A stretch of 64,000 bases of DNA from Microbacterium sp. RU33B. Its GTDB lineage: Bacteria > Actinomycetota > Actinomycetes > Actinomycetales > Microbacteriaceae. A program made the position numbers and the translations under genes. The stretch is taken from contig NZ_FTPO01000001.1 in NCBI RefSeq assembly GCF_900155915.1, forward strand, positions 1,054,001-1,118,000. The letters run 5' to 3'. The notes under the pieces are model-generated. The model was not told the origin of the DNA and made no database searches. It saw nothing but the letters and a program-made list of their open reading frames with translations. Shown here piece after piece: positions 8,620-16,771 of the stretch (the first letter of the stretch is position 1; each line of letters begins with the position of its first letter).

Positions 8620-9279
8620 CTACAAACGGGCGAGCAGCTCGGACTTCTTCGTCGCAAATTCGTCGTCGGTCAGGATGCCGGCGTCCCGAAGCGATGCGAG
8701 CTTGTGCAGCTGCTCGACGACGTCCAGTTGCGGTGCCGGAGCAACCTCGGGAGCAGCCGTCAGCTCCGGTGCTGGGCTAGCTGCAGCGGCCGACTTCGAC
8801 GGGAAGCGGTCCTTGACGATCCCGGAGACTAGGTCGAATGCTTTGTCAGTGATTGTCGGCTTGTCCTCGACCACGGGCACGACTTCAACAGGGACCGGCT
8901 CCGAATACACGCGCTGAGCATCGAGCACCATCGCGAAATGCTTGAACATTGAGTCGGGAAGCTTGAAGAGCGACTGCTTGCCGTCGGCCCAGTCAACGCG
9001 GACAGTGTGCGACGGCCCCATCGCGTCGACGGTCGCCCCAAACGCGGCGGATGCGGCCTTGCCGAACTGGCCCGGAAGAACTGCGCCGACCACAGCCTGA
9101 CCGACGGCGCCGAGGGGGTTGCCCTTGCTGTCGGTTGGCAGCTCTTCCCACTCGGCGATGTTCTCCGGCAGCAGGCGCCGCATCTTCAAACCCGCCTGAA
9201 CGACGAGCGTGCTACCGACCGGCGTCGAGATCGTCGCGCCCCTGTAATCCCCGCCGACAACGCGGCCATATCCCACCAC
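8620..9279 (-). CDS. SHOCT-domain protein
   Basis: 219 residues. The last 35 residues (LHKLASLRDAGILTDDEF, then a Lys/Leu tail) are a textbook SHOCT (short C-terminal oligomerisation) module. The N-terminal 110 residues may form a PH-like beta fold, and an Ala/Pro-rich linker joins the two. SHOCT proteins commonly oligomerise and are frequent in mobile-element and membrane-stress contexts. GTG 9279 lies six bases after TAGAGT, suggesting a leaderless mRNA. It is upstream of the membrane pair and likely works with it. Confidence 0.75.
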   Translation of the reverse strand: MVGYGRVVGGDYRGATISTPVGSTLVVQAGLKMRRLLPENIAEWEELPTDSKGNPLGAVGQAVVGAVLPGQFGKAASAAFGATVDAMGPSHTVRVDWADGKQSLFKLPDSMFKHFAMVLDAQRVYSEPVPVEVVPVVEDKPTITDKAFDLVSGIVKDRFPSKSAAAASPAPELTAAPEVAPAPQLDVVEQLHKLASLRDAGILTDDEFATKKSELLARL

Positions 9280-9285
9280 GAGAGC

Positions 9286-9291
9286 ACTCTA
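9286..9291 (-). promoter_or_regulatory. -10-like hexamer, leaderless start
   Basis: TAGAGT on the - strand with exactly six bases to GTG 9279, so transcription would begin at or beside the start codon. Confidence 0.5.
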
Positions 9292-9346
9292 GTAGATCGC
9301 GTCTACACGGCTCGCGACACGACGCCGACCCGCGAATCTCTCGCTG

Positions 9347-10276
9347 TCAGAGCTCTCGTGCCCGACGCTGCCCGGCAACCGTTGCCTGCGCGTGCGCGGT
9401 GCCGCTGATAGTCCACGTCACCCGTCCGATGAGTCCGTCGTACTCGAGAACGGTCACGAGCGCGTGCACGGTCTCTCTGTCTTCGTCGAACCCGCGAGTC
9501 TGGTTGGTATTCACGAGGAGCGCGAGCAGCTGGTCGAGCAGCGCGTTCACATCGACCCCACGAGCCTTCAGCAAAGCGAGCCAGGTCTGAGCGCGGAAAC
9601 GCATGATGGTCGACCCGCCGAAGCTCCTCGACACCTCCACAAGACCCTGCTCGGCAAGCGACGCGATGGCCTCCTCGACGAGCGCCGTGGAGAGGTCCAG
9701 ATCGGAAAGTCTCTCCAGCAGCTGAGTTGCGCCGAAACCGCCAGCGCCACGCTCCAGGATCAGGTCGGCGGCGGCGTTCAGCACGGCGTCATCCACCGGG
9801 TTCGGGAGCATCTTCGGCGCGCGACGAGAGTAAGCCGGAGGCGACCCGAGCGGGGGAGCGAGGTCGGAACCGAAGAGCGTCCCGACGATGTCCTGCACGG
9901 CGCCTTCGAGACCGAGCTTCGAAACAGACACCCAGCGAAGATGCTGCAATGCGGGCGGCACCTCCACGTCGTCAATGAGTACAGGGATGAGACGCGTCCC
10001 TCGATTGATGCGACGGACAACGCCCGCATCGAGCTCTTCGCGTACCCACGGCTTCCCCGCGCTTGTCTCGGACAGGACCACGATGAACACGTCGGCGCCC
10101 TCGATGCCGTGAGCGAAGACCTTGTCCACCAGTGAGTCCCCGGCGCGGATCTCCCACTCGTCTACCCACGCATCGACACCTGCAAGACGAAGCTTCGTTG
10201 CGAACTCGACGACGAAGGAGTCCTTGTCCTCGCTGGCGTGGCTGATGAAGGCTTTGGGCTGTGGGACGTCCGGCAT
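9347..10276 (-). CDS. TIR-domain protein
   Basis: 309 residues. The N-terminal TIR domain spans about residues 7-140: KAFISHASEDKD in strand A, a DAWVDEWEI segment, and the SETSAGKPWVREEL loop whose Glu near residue 80 matches the catalytic Glu of NAD-cleaving TIRs. The C-terminal 150 residues are helical, possibly a winged-helix sensor or effector partner (LLERLSDLDLSTALVEEAI, LAEQGLVEV). ATG 10276 follows TACCCT by six bases; the frame extends upstream only as a shadow of the neighbour. Bacterial TIR proteins of this type act in anti-phage abortive infection; that role here is inference. Confidence 0.8.
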   Translation of the reverse strand: MPDVPQPKAFISHASEDKDSFVVEFATKLRLAGVDAWVDEWEIRAGDSLVDKVFAHGIEGADVFIVVLSETSAGKPWVREELDAGVVRRINRGTRLIPVLIDDVEVPPALQHLRWVSVSKLGLEGAVQDIVGTLFGSDLAPPLGSPPAYSRRAPKMLPNPVDDAVLNAAADLILERGAGGFGATQLLERLSDLDLSTALVEEAIASLAEQGLVEVSRSFGGSTIMRFRAQTWLALLKARGVDVNALLDQLLALLVNTNQTRGFDEDRETVHALVTVLEYDGLIGRVTWTISGTAHAQATVAGQRRAREL

Positions 10277-10282
10277 GCGCTC

Positions 10283-10288
10283 AGGGTA
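10283..10288 (-). promoter_or_regulatory. -10-like hexamer for TIR gene
   Basis: TACCCT on the - strand, six bases before ATG 10276. It supports the chosen start and a leaderless transcript. Confidence 0.5.
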
Positions 10289-10314
10289 GCGGCGAGCGCC
10301 GACAGCGCGACGAA

Positions 10315-10983
10315 CTACTCGGTCGCCGTGCACTCCGCCGCATAAGCAGCCTCGAAATCTGCGAGGTCGGACTCGAGCTGGGGACCGCCGGCTTGCAAAT
10401 AGACCGACCACATCTCGGTCGCGCCGGGCGGCACGTACGCACCGCCTTCGCGAGCGATGTCTCGCCATGAGCCGCCTTCTCCCTCGGTCAGAGCCTCTCG
10501 CCAGCCACCACCTTCGCCCTGAATCGGCACCCAGGCCGCAGGCCGCGCTCCCGCTGCGCCGCCGCCTGCTGCCCAGACCTGGTCCAGGAGTGTGGAATGC
10601 GAGGTCTGCATGCCAGCGAGGTCCGTCTGGGCCTGCGCGCACATCGCGGCATGCTCCTCCTCCGCCACCCGCTCGGCCTCTGCACGCGCACCACCGACAA
10701 CGAGGTTGACCGTCACGAAGGCCACGACGACCGTGATGCCGACGGGCAGCCATATCCATCGCCGCCACGAAGCCCAACTCTTGCACAGTGCGCCCATCCA
10801 AATGCCTGCCACGAGTGCAACGAGGCCGCCAGTAGACCACTCGAGAGCGACGGGCAGCCCCAAGCTCGCGACGGCAATCATCTGAGTCACCGTGGAGGCT
10901 GCAGCGACGACGAGAAAGGTCGCACCGCCGAAGCCCAACGGGTTTCGCTTCGCTGTTGGCTTGGTGGGTGAATCGGCGGTCAC
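10315..10983 (-). CDS. membrane protein next to TIR gene
   Basis: 222 residues. Three hydrophobic helices (about 22-45, 50-68, 76-96) are followed by a helical, then Gly-rich, acidic extracytoplasmic or cytoplasmic tail of about 120 residues. GTG 10983 follows TAGGGT (10990-10995) by six bases. It lies 38 bases upstream of the TIR gene on the same strand, so the two could be co-transcribed, although each has its own -10-like hexamer. Possible sensor or membrane effector for the TIR protein; this is inference from position only. Confidence 0.65.
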   Translation of the reverse strand: MTADSPTKPTAKRNPLGFGGATFLVVAAASTVTQMIAVASLGLPVALEWSTGGLVALVAGIWMGALCKSWASWRRWIWLPVGITVVVAFVTVNLVVGGARAEAERVAEEEHAAMCAQAQTDLAGMQTSHSTLLDQVWAAGGGAAGARPAAWVPIQGEGGGWREALTEGEGGSWRDIAREGGAYVPPGATEMWSVYLQAGGPQLESDLADFEAAYAAECTATE

Positions 10984-11130
10984 GCGAAAACCCTAGTGGC
11001 GGCACGGGCTCGACCTCGCCACCATTCGCCAGACGTTGCCACAATTCGCTCTCCGAGCTGGGCGCTTCATTCGACGGGGCGAGCTCCGTGATCTACGACA
11101 CTTATCGGGGTGGTCGCACGCGCCGCATCG

Positions 11131-11144
11131 CACCGCGCATAGAG
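11131..11144 (+). promoter_or_regulatory. island-wide motif, copy B (xis-int promoter)
   Basis: CACCGCGCATAGAG, with CATAGA exactly six bases before ATG 11150. The spacing is identical to copy C at 20819, so the CATAGR hexamer sits where a leaderless -10 would be. Confidence 0.6.
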
Positions 11145-11149
11145 TTTGC

Positions 11150-11377
11150 ATGACTGCAAAAGCATCCATGACGAACCGGCCGTCCGACCCGCCGGCTCTG
11201 CTCGACCAGCACCAGGTCGCACACCTCCTCGGAGTCAGCTCTCGAACGCTCGAAGACTGGCGCATGATGAGCCAGGGACCGAGCTTCCTCAAGCTCGGAT
11301 ACCGCACCGTTCGATACGAGCTCTCCGCCATCGAAACGTTCATCAAGGGAGCTCGCCGTGGCACGGCCGCAGCTTGA
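11150..11377 (+). CDS. excisionase-like HTH protein
   Basis: 75 residues with a MerR/excisionase-type helix-turn-helix (LLDQHQVAHLLGVSSRTLEDW, then the wing with RTVRYE). Small proteins of this class bind att DNA and steer integrases toward excision. It overlaps the integrase start by 20 bases on the same strand, the usual xis-int arrangement. ATG 11150 was chosen because it lies at the spacing expected from motif copy B. It could instead be a transcriptional regulator of the integrase. Confidence 0.78.
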   Translation: MTAKASMTNRPSDPPALLDQHQVAHLLGVSSRTLEDWRMMSQGPSFLKLGYRTVRYELSAIETFIKGARRGTAAA

Positions 11378-12545
11378 ACCGGGGACGCACGGCAAGGTCT
11401 CGCTGCGACTCCGCGGGAGCACCTGGCAGGCCCGAGCGAGCGGGCGGACCCTTGGCGGCGAGCCACTCGACCTGACGGGCAAGGGTGCGACCCCAGAGGA
11501 AGCGACGGAGGCCCTCGACAGGGCGTTTCGAGAGCTCACGTTCTTCGCTGACGCGCAGCTGACAGAGAACTCCACCATCGCCATGGCCATCGACGCTTGG
11601 CTCGTCAACAGGCAAGCGGCGGTGTCGGCAGGAATGCTCAAGCCGCAGAGCTACGAGAAGTACGTGTCGAGCTCTCGCTCGGTCAAGAAGGCGCTGGGGG
11701 CCCTGCCTCTGCACGAGGCGCGCGCACGCGTCATCCTGCCCTACCTGGAGCAACTCGTTATCAAGCGCGGTGCCGCGCGCGGTCGCGCGTTCCGTATGGT
11801 CCTTCGTGGTGCTTTCGATACCGCCATATCCCGAGAGGCGATGAGCCACGACCCGCTCGTGAAGGCGCCCGCTTATCGCAGCGCCACTCGAGTTCAGCCG
11901 AGTCTCACGAAGGAGCAGTTCGGCGCGATGCGCAAAAGCATCCAGAGCTGGGGTGAGCACCCGCGCCGTCGGAGCGACTGGCGCAAGCTCCTCGGCATCC
12001 TCGATGTCTCGATGGGTACGTCTCTCCGCATCGGTGAAGTGCTTGCCATCCGGCCCGTCGACATCTTCCTCGAAGACGGTCAGCCCATGGTCGATGTCAA
12101 CGGCACCATCGTCGAGGTCGAAGGTCGACTCACGCGTCAGCCCATCCCCAAGCACGCGGACCAGGAGCGGGTTATCCCCCTTCCGACCCCGGTTGCGCTG
12201 ACGCTAGGTGAGCTGGCGTCTCGCGTCGGGCCTCGAGGACTTCTCTTCGGCACCCGAAGCGGCGAGCCCGACGGAAACCCGAATCGGCTCATCAAGGCCT
12301 GGCGAAAGTCCGTCGAGGGCCAGGAGTGGATGCGGGAAGTGGAGCTGAACGCCCACCAGGTGACGTTCAAGCTCATGCGCCGCAGTGCGGCGACTCAGAC
12401 GCGAAAGCGAATGGGAACCGAAGCAGCAAGCACCCTGCTGGGACACAAGTACACCTCGACCACCGAAGGTCACTACAGCACCCGACCGCGAGTCGATGTT
12501 GAGACCGCACGCGTGCTCGAGGAGATGTGGGAGACAAGCGCTTAG
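11358..12545 (+). CDS. tyrosine site-specific integrase
   Basis: 395-residue tyrosine recombinase. There is an arm/core-binding N-terminal part (a SAM-like helical region from about residue 75). The catalytic half shows GTSLRIGE with the first Arg, FKLMRRSAAT for the second Arg box, LLGH, and the nucleophile Tyr near residue 373 (EGHYSTR). The usual HxxR box reads KLMR, with Lys where His is normal, an accepted but less common variant. It should catalyse insertion and excision of the island, probably at the tRNA-Lys 3' end seen at 36.4 kb. It is followed by a terminator at 12556. Confidence 0.9.
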   Translation: MARPQLEPGTHGKVSLRLRGSTWQARASGRTLGGEPLDLTGKGATPEEATEALDRAFRELTFFADAQLTENSTIAMAIDAWLVNRQAAVSAGMLKPQSYEKYVSSSRSVKKALGALPLHEARARVILPYLEQLVIKRGAARGRAFRMVLRGAFDTAISREAMSHDPLVKAPAYRSATRVQPSLTKEQFGAMRKSIQSWGEHPRRRSDWRKLLGILDVSMGTSLRIGEVLAIRPVDIFLEDGQPMVDVNGTIVEVEGRLTRQPIPKHADQERVIPLPTPVALTLGELASRVGPRGLLFGTRSGEPDGNPNRLIKAWRKSVEGQEWMREVELNAHQVTFKLMRRSAATQTRKRMGTEAASTLLGHKYTSTTEGHYSTRPRVDVETARVLEEMWETSA

Positions 12546-12555
12546 CAACGTTATG

Positions 12556-12584
12556 GGGTGCTCCGCGATGAGTGTGGAGCACCC
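12556..12584 (+). terminator. terminator after integrase
   Basis: Perfect 9-bp inverted repeat GGGTGCTCC / GGAGCACCC with an 11-base loop, beginning 10 bases after the integrase stop. A second small hairpin (GTCTAC-GAAG-GTAGAC) follows at 12599-12614. Confidence 0.65.
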
Positions 12585-12834
12585 ATCATCGTGGTGCAGT
12601 CTACGAAGGTAGACGGCGGGTGCTCCCCTCGTCCTGACCGTGCAGCAACGGGTGCCTTGACCGTGTCTGGCGTTCACGCGACCGACCCTGCCGCGCGAGA
12701 ACGGCCCTGGCAGTGGATCGTTTCGGGAAGAATGGCCGACTATCGCGCAGCGCGCCGTGATTCTGCGATGCGAGATGCAGGCTAGAAATGGGGTTGACTC
12801 GCGACATTCACCCCCCAGCTCACCCGGAGTACCT

Positions 12835-14454
12835 GTGCGACTCACACGCCTCACCATCACCGGTCATGCCCTTCTCTCTGACTTGGACTTCGAGATACGA
12901 AACCACCTAGTCATCGTGGGCGCGAACGACGTCGGAAAGACCTCCATTCTTCGGCTGCTCAACCTCCTCCTCGGCGCGTCCGTCCAGCAGCTCTATCAGA
13001 GCCTCACGGCGTCGGACATAAGGGAAGGGGCGGACGCGCTGACCGTCAGCGCGCGATTAGAGGGGATAGAGCAAGACGAGAGTGCGCTGTTCCCCTTCGC
13101 TATTTCGCTGCACGAGGATGAGGACTTTCTCGCTATTCAGTTGGAGGCACGTGTTGCAGATGACGACGGCGAGAGCGTGACAATTGAGCGGTTCTTCCCC
13201 GACTCGGGCAGTCGACGAGGACCTTCGCGCGAGCAGCTCCAAACCATCGGTTGGCGTTACCTCCCGGCGAATCGAACTAGCGGCGCTGACTACATGGAAG
13301 GCCGGTTCAGCCCGCTCAGGTCGATGCTTCAGACCGCGGCCGCGGAAGAGGAGCTTGGCGACTTGGGCGGGCTGCTCGAGCAGTTCAACGAAACGTTGGC
13401 GGCAAGCCCGGCTCTCACGGCGCTTCGCGCTGACATCGCTGCCCATCTTTCGCGTGCCGTGCCGCGGACCTACACAGATGACTCACTGGTCCTACGCACC
13501 AAGGCAGACCCTCGCGAAGAGCCGCTGCAAGACGTCTCAGTGTTCCTGCGGGAAGGTGATGCACTGAAAGGACTGGCGGAGCAGAGCGACGGCATGCGCC
13601 AACTAATGGCGCTCACGTTCTTCGACTTGGCCCAATCGACTGCGAACATCGTCGCCGTGGATGAGCCGGAGATTCACCTCCATGCGTCCAGCCAGCGAAC
13701 CGTAGCATCGCTTTTCGTCGAGTCACCCCGTCAGAGACTTGTCGTGACCCACTCGCCGTACATCGTCCAACGCTTCGAGCCAAAGCACGTACTCGTCGTT
13801 GACCCCGACCGGCGAGTCCACCAACTCGGCGCTTCCAGTTTTACCGAGGTTGAGAAAGAGCAGGCGCAGTGGTGGTCACCCCAGCTACTTGAAGGATTGA
13901 CTGCTCGCCGAGTCTTGTTCGTCGAGGGCCTCGCAGACCGCATCATCCTCGAAGCGGCGGCAAAGGCGGTCGACCTGAACCTCGACCGGCTAGGTGTCAC
14001 GGTGTTCGCGCTCGATGGTGCAGACAAGTTCAAGCATGTTCTGAAGGTCGTCGGCCCGAAGGGATTCGGGCTTGCCCTGGCAGGACTCTGCGACGAGGAC
14101 CGCGAACAGTCATGGGCAACGACTCTGAAGCTCAAGCCCGCGACGCTTGGCGAGGCCGGATTCTTCATCGCGAAGAAGGATCTCGAGCACGAGTACTGTC
14201 GCGCCCTCGGCGCTGGCGCCGTGGTGGAGGCGCTGATCTCAGGAGGCGCTGTCCGGGAGCAGGGGATCCTGCAATCAACGGGGGCGAGCAGTACCGACGA
14301 GCTAACGGATGATGCCGTGGCGACCTTCCTGACAACCAGCGACACACGCAAGGTCCCAGCCGCAAGAGCGGTGGTTCCATTCCTCACCGAGGCCGTCGTA
14401 GGGGCGAGTCCGGCGCTCTCCGGCCTTCTGAACTATCTTCGAGGGACGACCTGA
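12835..14454 (+). CDS. gajA: GajA-like OLD-family nuclease (ATPase plus TOPRIM)
   Basis: 539 residues. The N-terminal ABC/SMC-like ATPase has GANDVGKT (Walker A, residues 29-36) and DEPEIHLHASSQ (Walker B/D-loop) followed by VVTHSPYIV. The C-terminal TOPRIM domain has VLFVEGLADR and then acidic LCDED. This OLD-nuclease layout directly followed by a UvrD-like helicase is the Gabija defence system, in which GajA nicks DNA when nucleotides are depleted. GTG 12835, preceded by CGGAG, fits better than the longer frame from 12757. The gene is close to the 578 residues of known GajA. Confidence 0.82.
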   Translation: MRLTRLTITGHALLSDLDFEIRNHLVIVGANDVGKTSILRLLNLLLGASVQQLYQSLTASDIREGADALTVSARLEGIEQDESALFPFAISLHEDEDFLAIQLEARVADDDGESVTIERFFPDSGSRRGPSREQLQTIGWRYLPANRTSGADYMEGRFSPLRSMLQTAAAEEELGDLGGLLEQFNETLAASPALTALRADIAAHLSRAVPRTYTDDSLVLRTKADPREEPLQDVSVFLREGDALKGLAEQSDGMRQLMALTFFDLAQSTANIVAVDEPEIHLHASSQRTVASLFVESPRQRLVVTHSPYIVQRFEPKHVLVVDPDRRVHQLGASSFTEVEKEQAQWWSPQLLEGLTARRVLFVEGLADRIILEAAAKAVDLNLDRLGVTVFALDGADKFKHVLKVVGPKGFGLALAGLCDEDREQSWATTLKLKPATLGEAGFFIAKKDLEHEYCRALGAGAVVEALISGGAVREQGILQSTGASSTDELTDDAVATFLTTSDTRKVPAARAVVPFLTEAVVGASPALSGLLNYLRGTT

Positions 14455-16112
14455 TGACCATCGTGGCCCCGGTCGGCGCCCAGGTGCGCGCGGTCGAGAG
14501 CGATGCAGAACTCCTGATGGTCCTCGCTCCACCCGGATGCGGCAAGACGGAAGTGCTAGCCATGCGCGCCGCACACCTCCTCAGGTCCGGCGCAGTCGAG
14601 GACGGGCGAAAAGTACTTGCTCTGACCTTCACCAACCGCGCGCGCGACAATCTTCGACACCGACTTGTACGTCAACTTGGCGAGCAGCGCATGCGAAGTA
14701 GAGTCACCGTCGCCAACTTTCATGAGATTAGCGCGCGCCTACTCGACGCGCACCATCGGCTCGTTGGCTTGGAACCGGGCTATCAGTTCCCGCGCCCAGC
14801 CTGGACACGCTCGACCATGATGGCCATCACCTCGAACAGGGATCGGGCAAGTCGAGCGTTCGAGGTTCTCAGCCTCCTAAAGCGCGAGCCCTACACCGAT
14901 GCCGAGATCGAGGAAGGTCTCGAGTCAGAGGGCGAGAGCGTCGCACTGGCCTTCGAACGTAAGCGCAAGGAGGAGCGATTCCTCGACTACGGCGACTTGC
15001 CACGCTATGCACAGCTTATTCTTCGCAATTCACGCGCTGCCGCGCTCTTTCAGTCGCATTTCCGGGCAGTGCTTGTGGATGAATTCCAGGACCTCAGCCT
15101 GCAGCAGTATGAAATCGCACAGGCATTGTGCGCACGTAAGGCGACGTTCGTTGGAGACCCGTACCAGGGAATCTTCACCTGGGCGGGCGCTCAGCCGACG
15201 GAGGTTCATGCGGACCTCAGGTCCCGCGCCGACGAAGTCGTTGACCTCGACGTGTCCTTTCGGTCTTCGCCGGCAGTCCTCGACGTGGTCAATGCGGTGT
15301 CTTCCTCGCTAGGCTGCGCCGCCTTAACCGCAGTTGACCCAGACGCGTGGAGCAAGGGCGGTCATGCGTATGCCGCTGCATACGCCAGTGACGTCGAGGA
15401 GGCCGACGGCATCGTGTCCCTCACCGATGACCTCGCATCCAGATTTCCGCAGGACACCATTGGTGTTATCTGCCGGGCCGCCTATAGGCGTGGCGCTCTG
15501 GACCGTGCGTATGAGCGCGCAAGGCACCACCCTCAGTTCTGGGATATCTCGCTCGATACACCGCGAGTCGCGCGGCTGTTGAAGCTTCACGCGCGACACG
15601 TTGACATCGAGCAGGACTTCGTTGACCAGGTAGCGGAGCTTCGCAGTCGCGTGAGCGACTCGCTTCAACGGTCGGACATCGACACGCTGAAGGAGGTGTC
15701 CGACGCTTGTGACCAGCTAATGGACTACGCAGGTGACGACGTTACCGTGCGTACGCTCATGAGTCGCCTCCGTGACCACACCGTCGTCGCTTCCATCGCT
15801 CCCGGTGTGCACGTGCTAAATGCGCACGTCGGGAAGGGGCAACAGTTCGACTGGGTCGTCGTGATGGGGCTTGAGGAAGGTCATGTGCCCGGGGGTAGGT
15901 CGGTCACCGTGGCGGCAATCGAGGAGGAGCAACGCGTTCTGCTCGTGATGCTCTCGAGGGCGCGGAAGGGTCTATTTCTCACTCATGCGACGAGCAACAC
16001 CAACCAGTGGGGGAAGACATTCAGCAACTCCGAATCTCGCTGGTGGGAAAAAATCGAGTCCGCCTGCAAGGCAATGCCCAGAAGTATCGCGAAGCTCATG
16101 AAGGTCACATAG
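14454..16112 (+). CDS. gajB: GajB-like UvrD/Rep helicase
   Basis: 552-residue SF1 helicase with APPGCGKTE (Walker A, residues 25-32), LTFTNRARDNLRHR (motif Ia), VLVDEFQDLS (motif II), GDPYQGIFTWAGA (motif III) and, near the end, NAHVGKGQQFDWVVVMGL plus LLVMLSRARKGL (motifs V and VI). Its ATG overlaps the gajA stop by one base (TGATG), so the two are translated together. In Gabija, GajB senses or unwinds DNA ends and activates the GajA complex against phage. Confidence 0.82.
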   Translation: MTIVAPVGAQVRAVESDAELLMVLAPPGCGKTEVLAMRAAHLLRSGAVEDGRKVLALTFTNRARDNLRHRLVRQLGEQRMRSRVTVANFHEISARLLDAHHRLVGLEPGYQFPRPAWTRSTMMAITSNRDRASRAFEVLSLLKREPYTDAEIEEGLESEGESVALAFERKRKEERFLDYGDLPRYAQLILRNSRAAALFQSHFRAVLVDEFQDLSLQQYEIAQALCARKATFVGDPYQGIFTWAGAQPTEVHADLRSRADEVVDLDVSFRSSPAVLDVVNAVSSSLGCAALTAVDPDAWSKGGHAYAAAYASDVEEADGIVSLTDDLASRFPQDTIGVICRAAYRRGALDRAYERARHHPQFWDISLDTPRVARLLKLHARHVDIEQDFVDQVAELRSRVSDSLQRSDIDTLKEVSDACDQLMDYAGDDVTVRTLMSRLRDHTVVASIAPGVHVLNAHVGKGQQFDWVVVMGLEEGHVPGGRSVTVAAIEEEQRVLLVMLSRARKGLFLTHATSNTNQWGKTFSNSESRWWEKIESACKAMPRSIAKLMKVT

Positions 16113-16152
16113 CCTGCCGCCGCGGGGAGAGGCCTACCATCGCTGGTCGCGT

Positions 16153-16548
16153 TCACTCCAAGTCCCGCATCGCGATGTCCCTCAGTCGAACTGCGTCCTC
16201 AAGCCCAACGAGGCGAATCAGCTCGCCCTGCTCATGGTCGTGGTCGTCGGCGGCAGTGAACGCGAGCTCCCCGATGACCTCGGCAAGGCTGTGCGGCCGG
16301 TCTAAGTCGAAGTGCGTTGAGGTCGCTGGAAGGGAGTAGTGGACGATTGCCGGCACACCGGTGAGGTCGCTGGCCAGCCTGGCGGTGAAGCCGAGCGCGT
16401 AGCTTGCTTCCTCGGCGAGGGAATGTTCCCCGCGGACGTTATGCGTAACCGCGACGCTAGCGGCCGCCGTCAGCAGTTCGGAACGGATCCAGCTGCGCGC
16501 GGGCGTTGAATGGGTCAGACCCGCCGGCTGGTTCAACTGAGTGCTCAT
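16153..16548 (-). CDS. hypothetical protein
   Basis: 131-residue, mostly helical soluble protein, acidic in the second half (FTAADDHDHEQGEL). ATG 16548 follows GAGGAA at good spacing; the frame extends upstream but reads as non-coding there. It is downstream of the ParB-Dam gene on the same strand with a 223-base gap, so it may be a separate transcript. It converges on gajB with 40 bases between stops. No family is recognised. Confidence 0.55.
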   Translation of the reverse strand: MSTQLNQPAGLTHSTPARSWIRSELLTAAASVAVTHNVRGEHSLAEEASYALGFTARLASDLTGVPAIVHYSLPATSTHFDLDRPHSLAEVIGELAFTAADDHDHEQGELIRLVGLEDAVRLRDIAMRDLE

Positions 16549-16771
16549 GTTTGGATTCCTCAAGGGTGTGGTGGTGAGGGCTTCGCGGGGGCCTCTCGCT
16601 CCCGCCAACCAGACATGCGCGGCCCTGATTCGAATCATGGCCACCGCACACCTCCGGTCGCCAAGACGACGAGGCGCGAGGCGTCTGCCTGCGTGGTGCG
16701 GGGCAAGCGGCACATGCGCCGCTCGCTGGTGCGTCTCCGCGACCGGACATCCGAGTCCTCGCGTTGCTCGG
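16549..16771. other. 223-base gap, no gene seen
   Basis: Between two - strand genes. It holds a perfect 12-bp palindrome TGATTCGAATCA at about 16626-16637, which resembles a T-loop but has no surrounding cloverleaf. No other signal is visible. Confidence 0.35.

Noticed and set aside
16626..16637. TGATTCGAATCA as a possible tRNA T-loop
   Set aside because: Only a 12-bp palindrome; no acceptor, D or anticodon arms around it.
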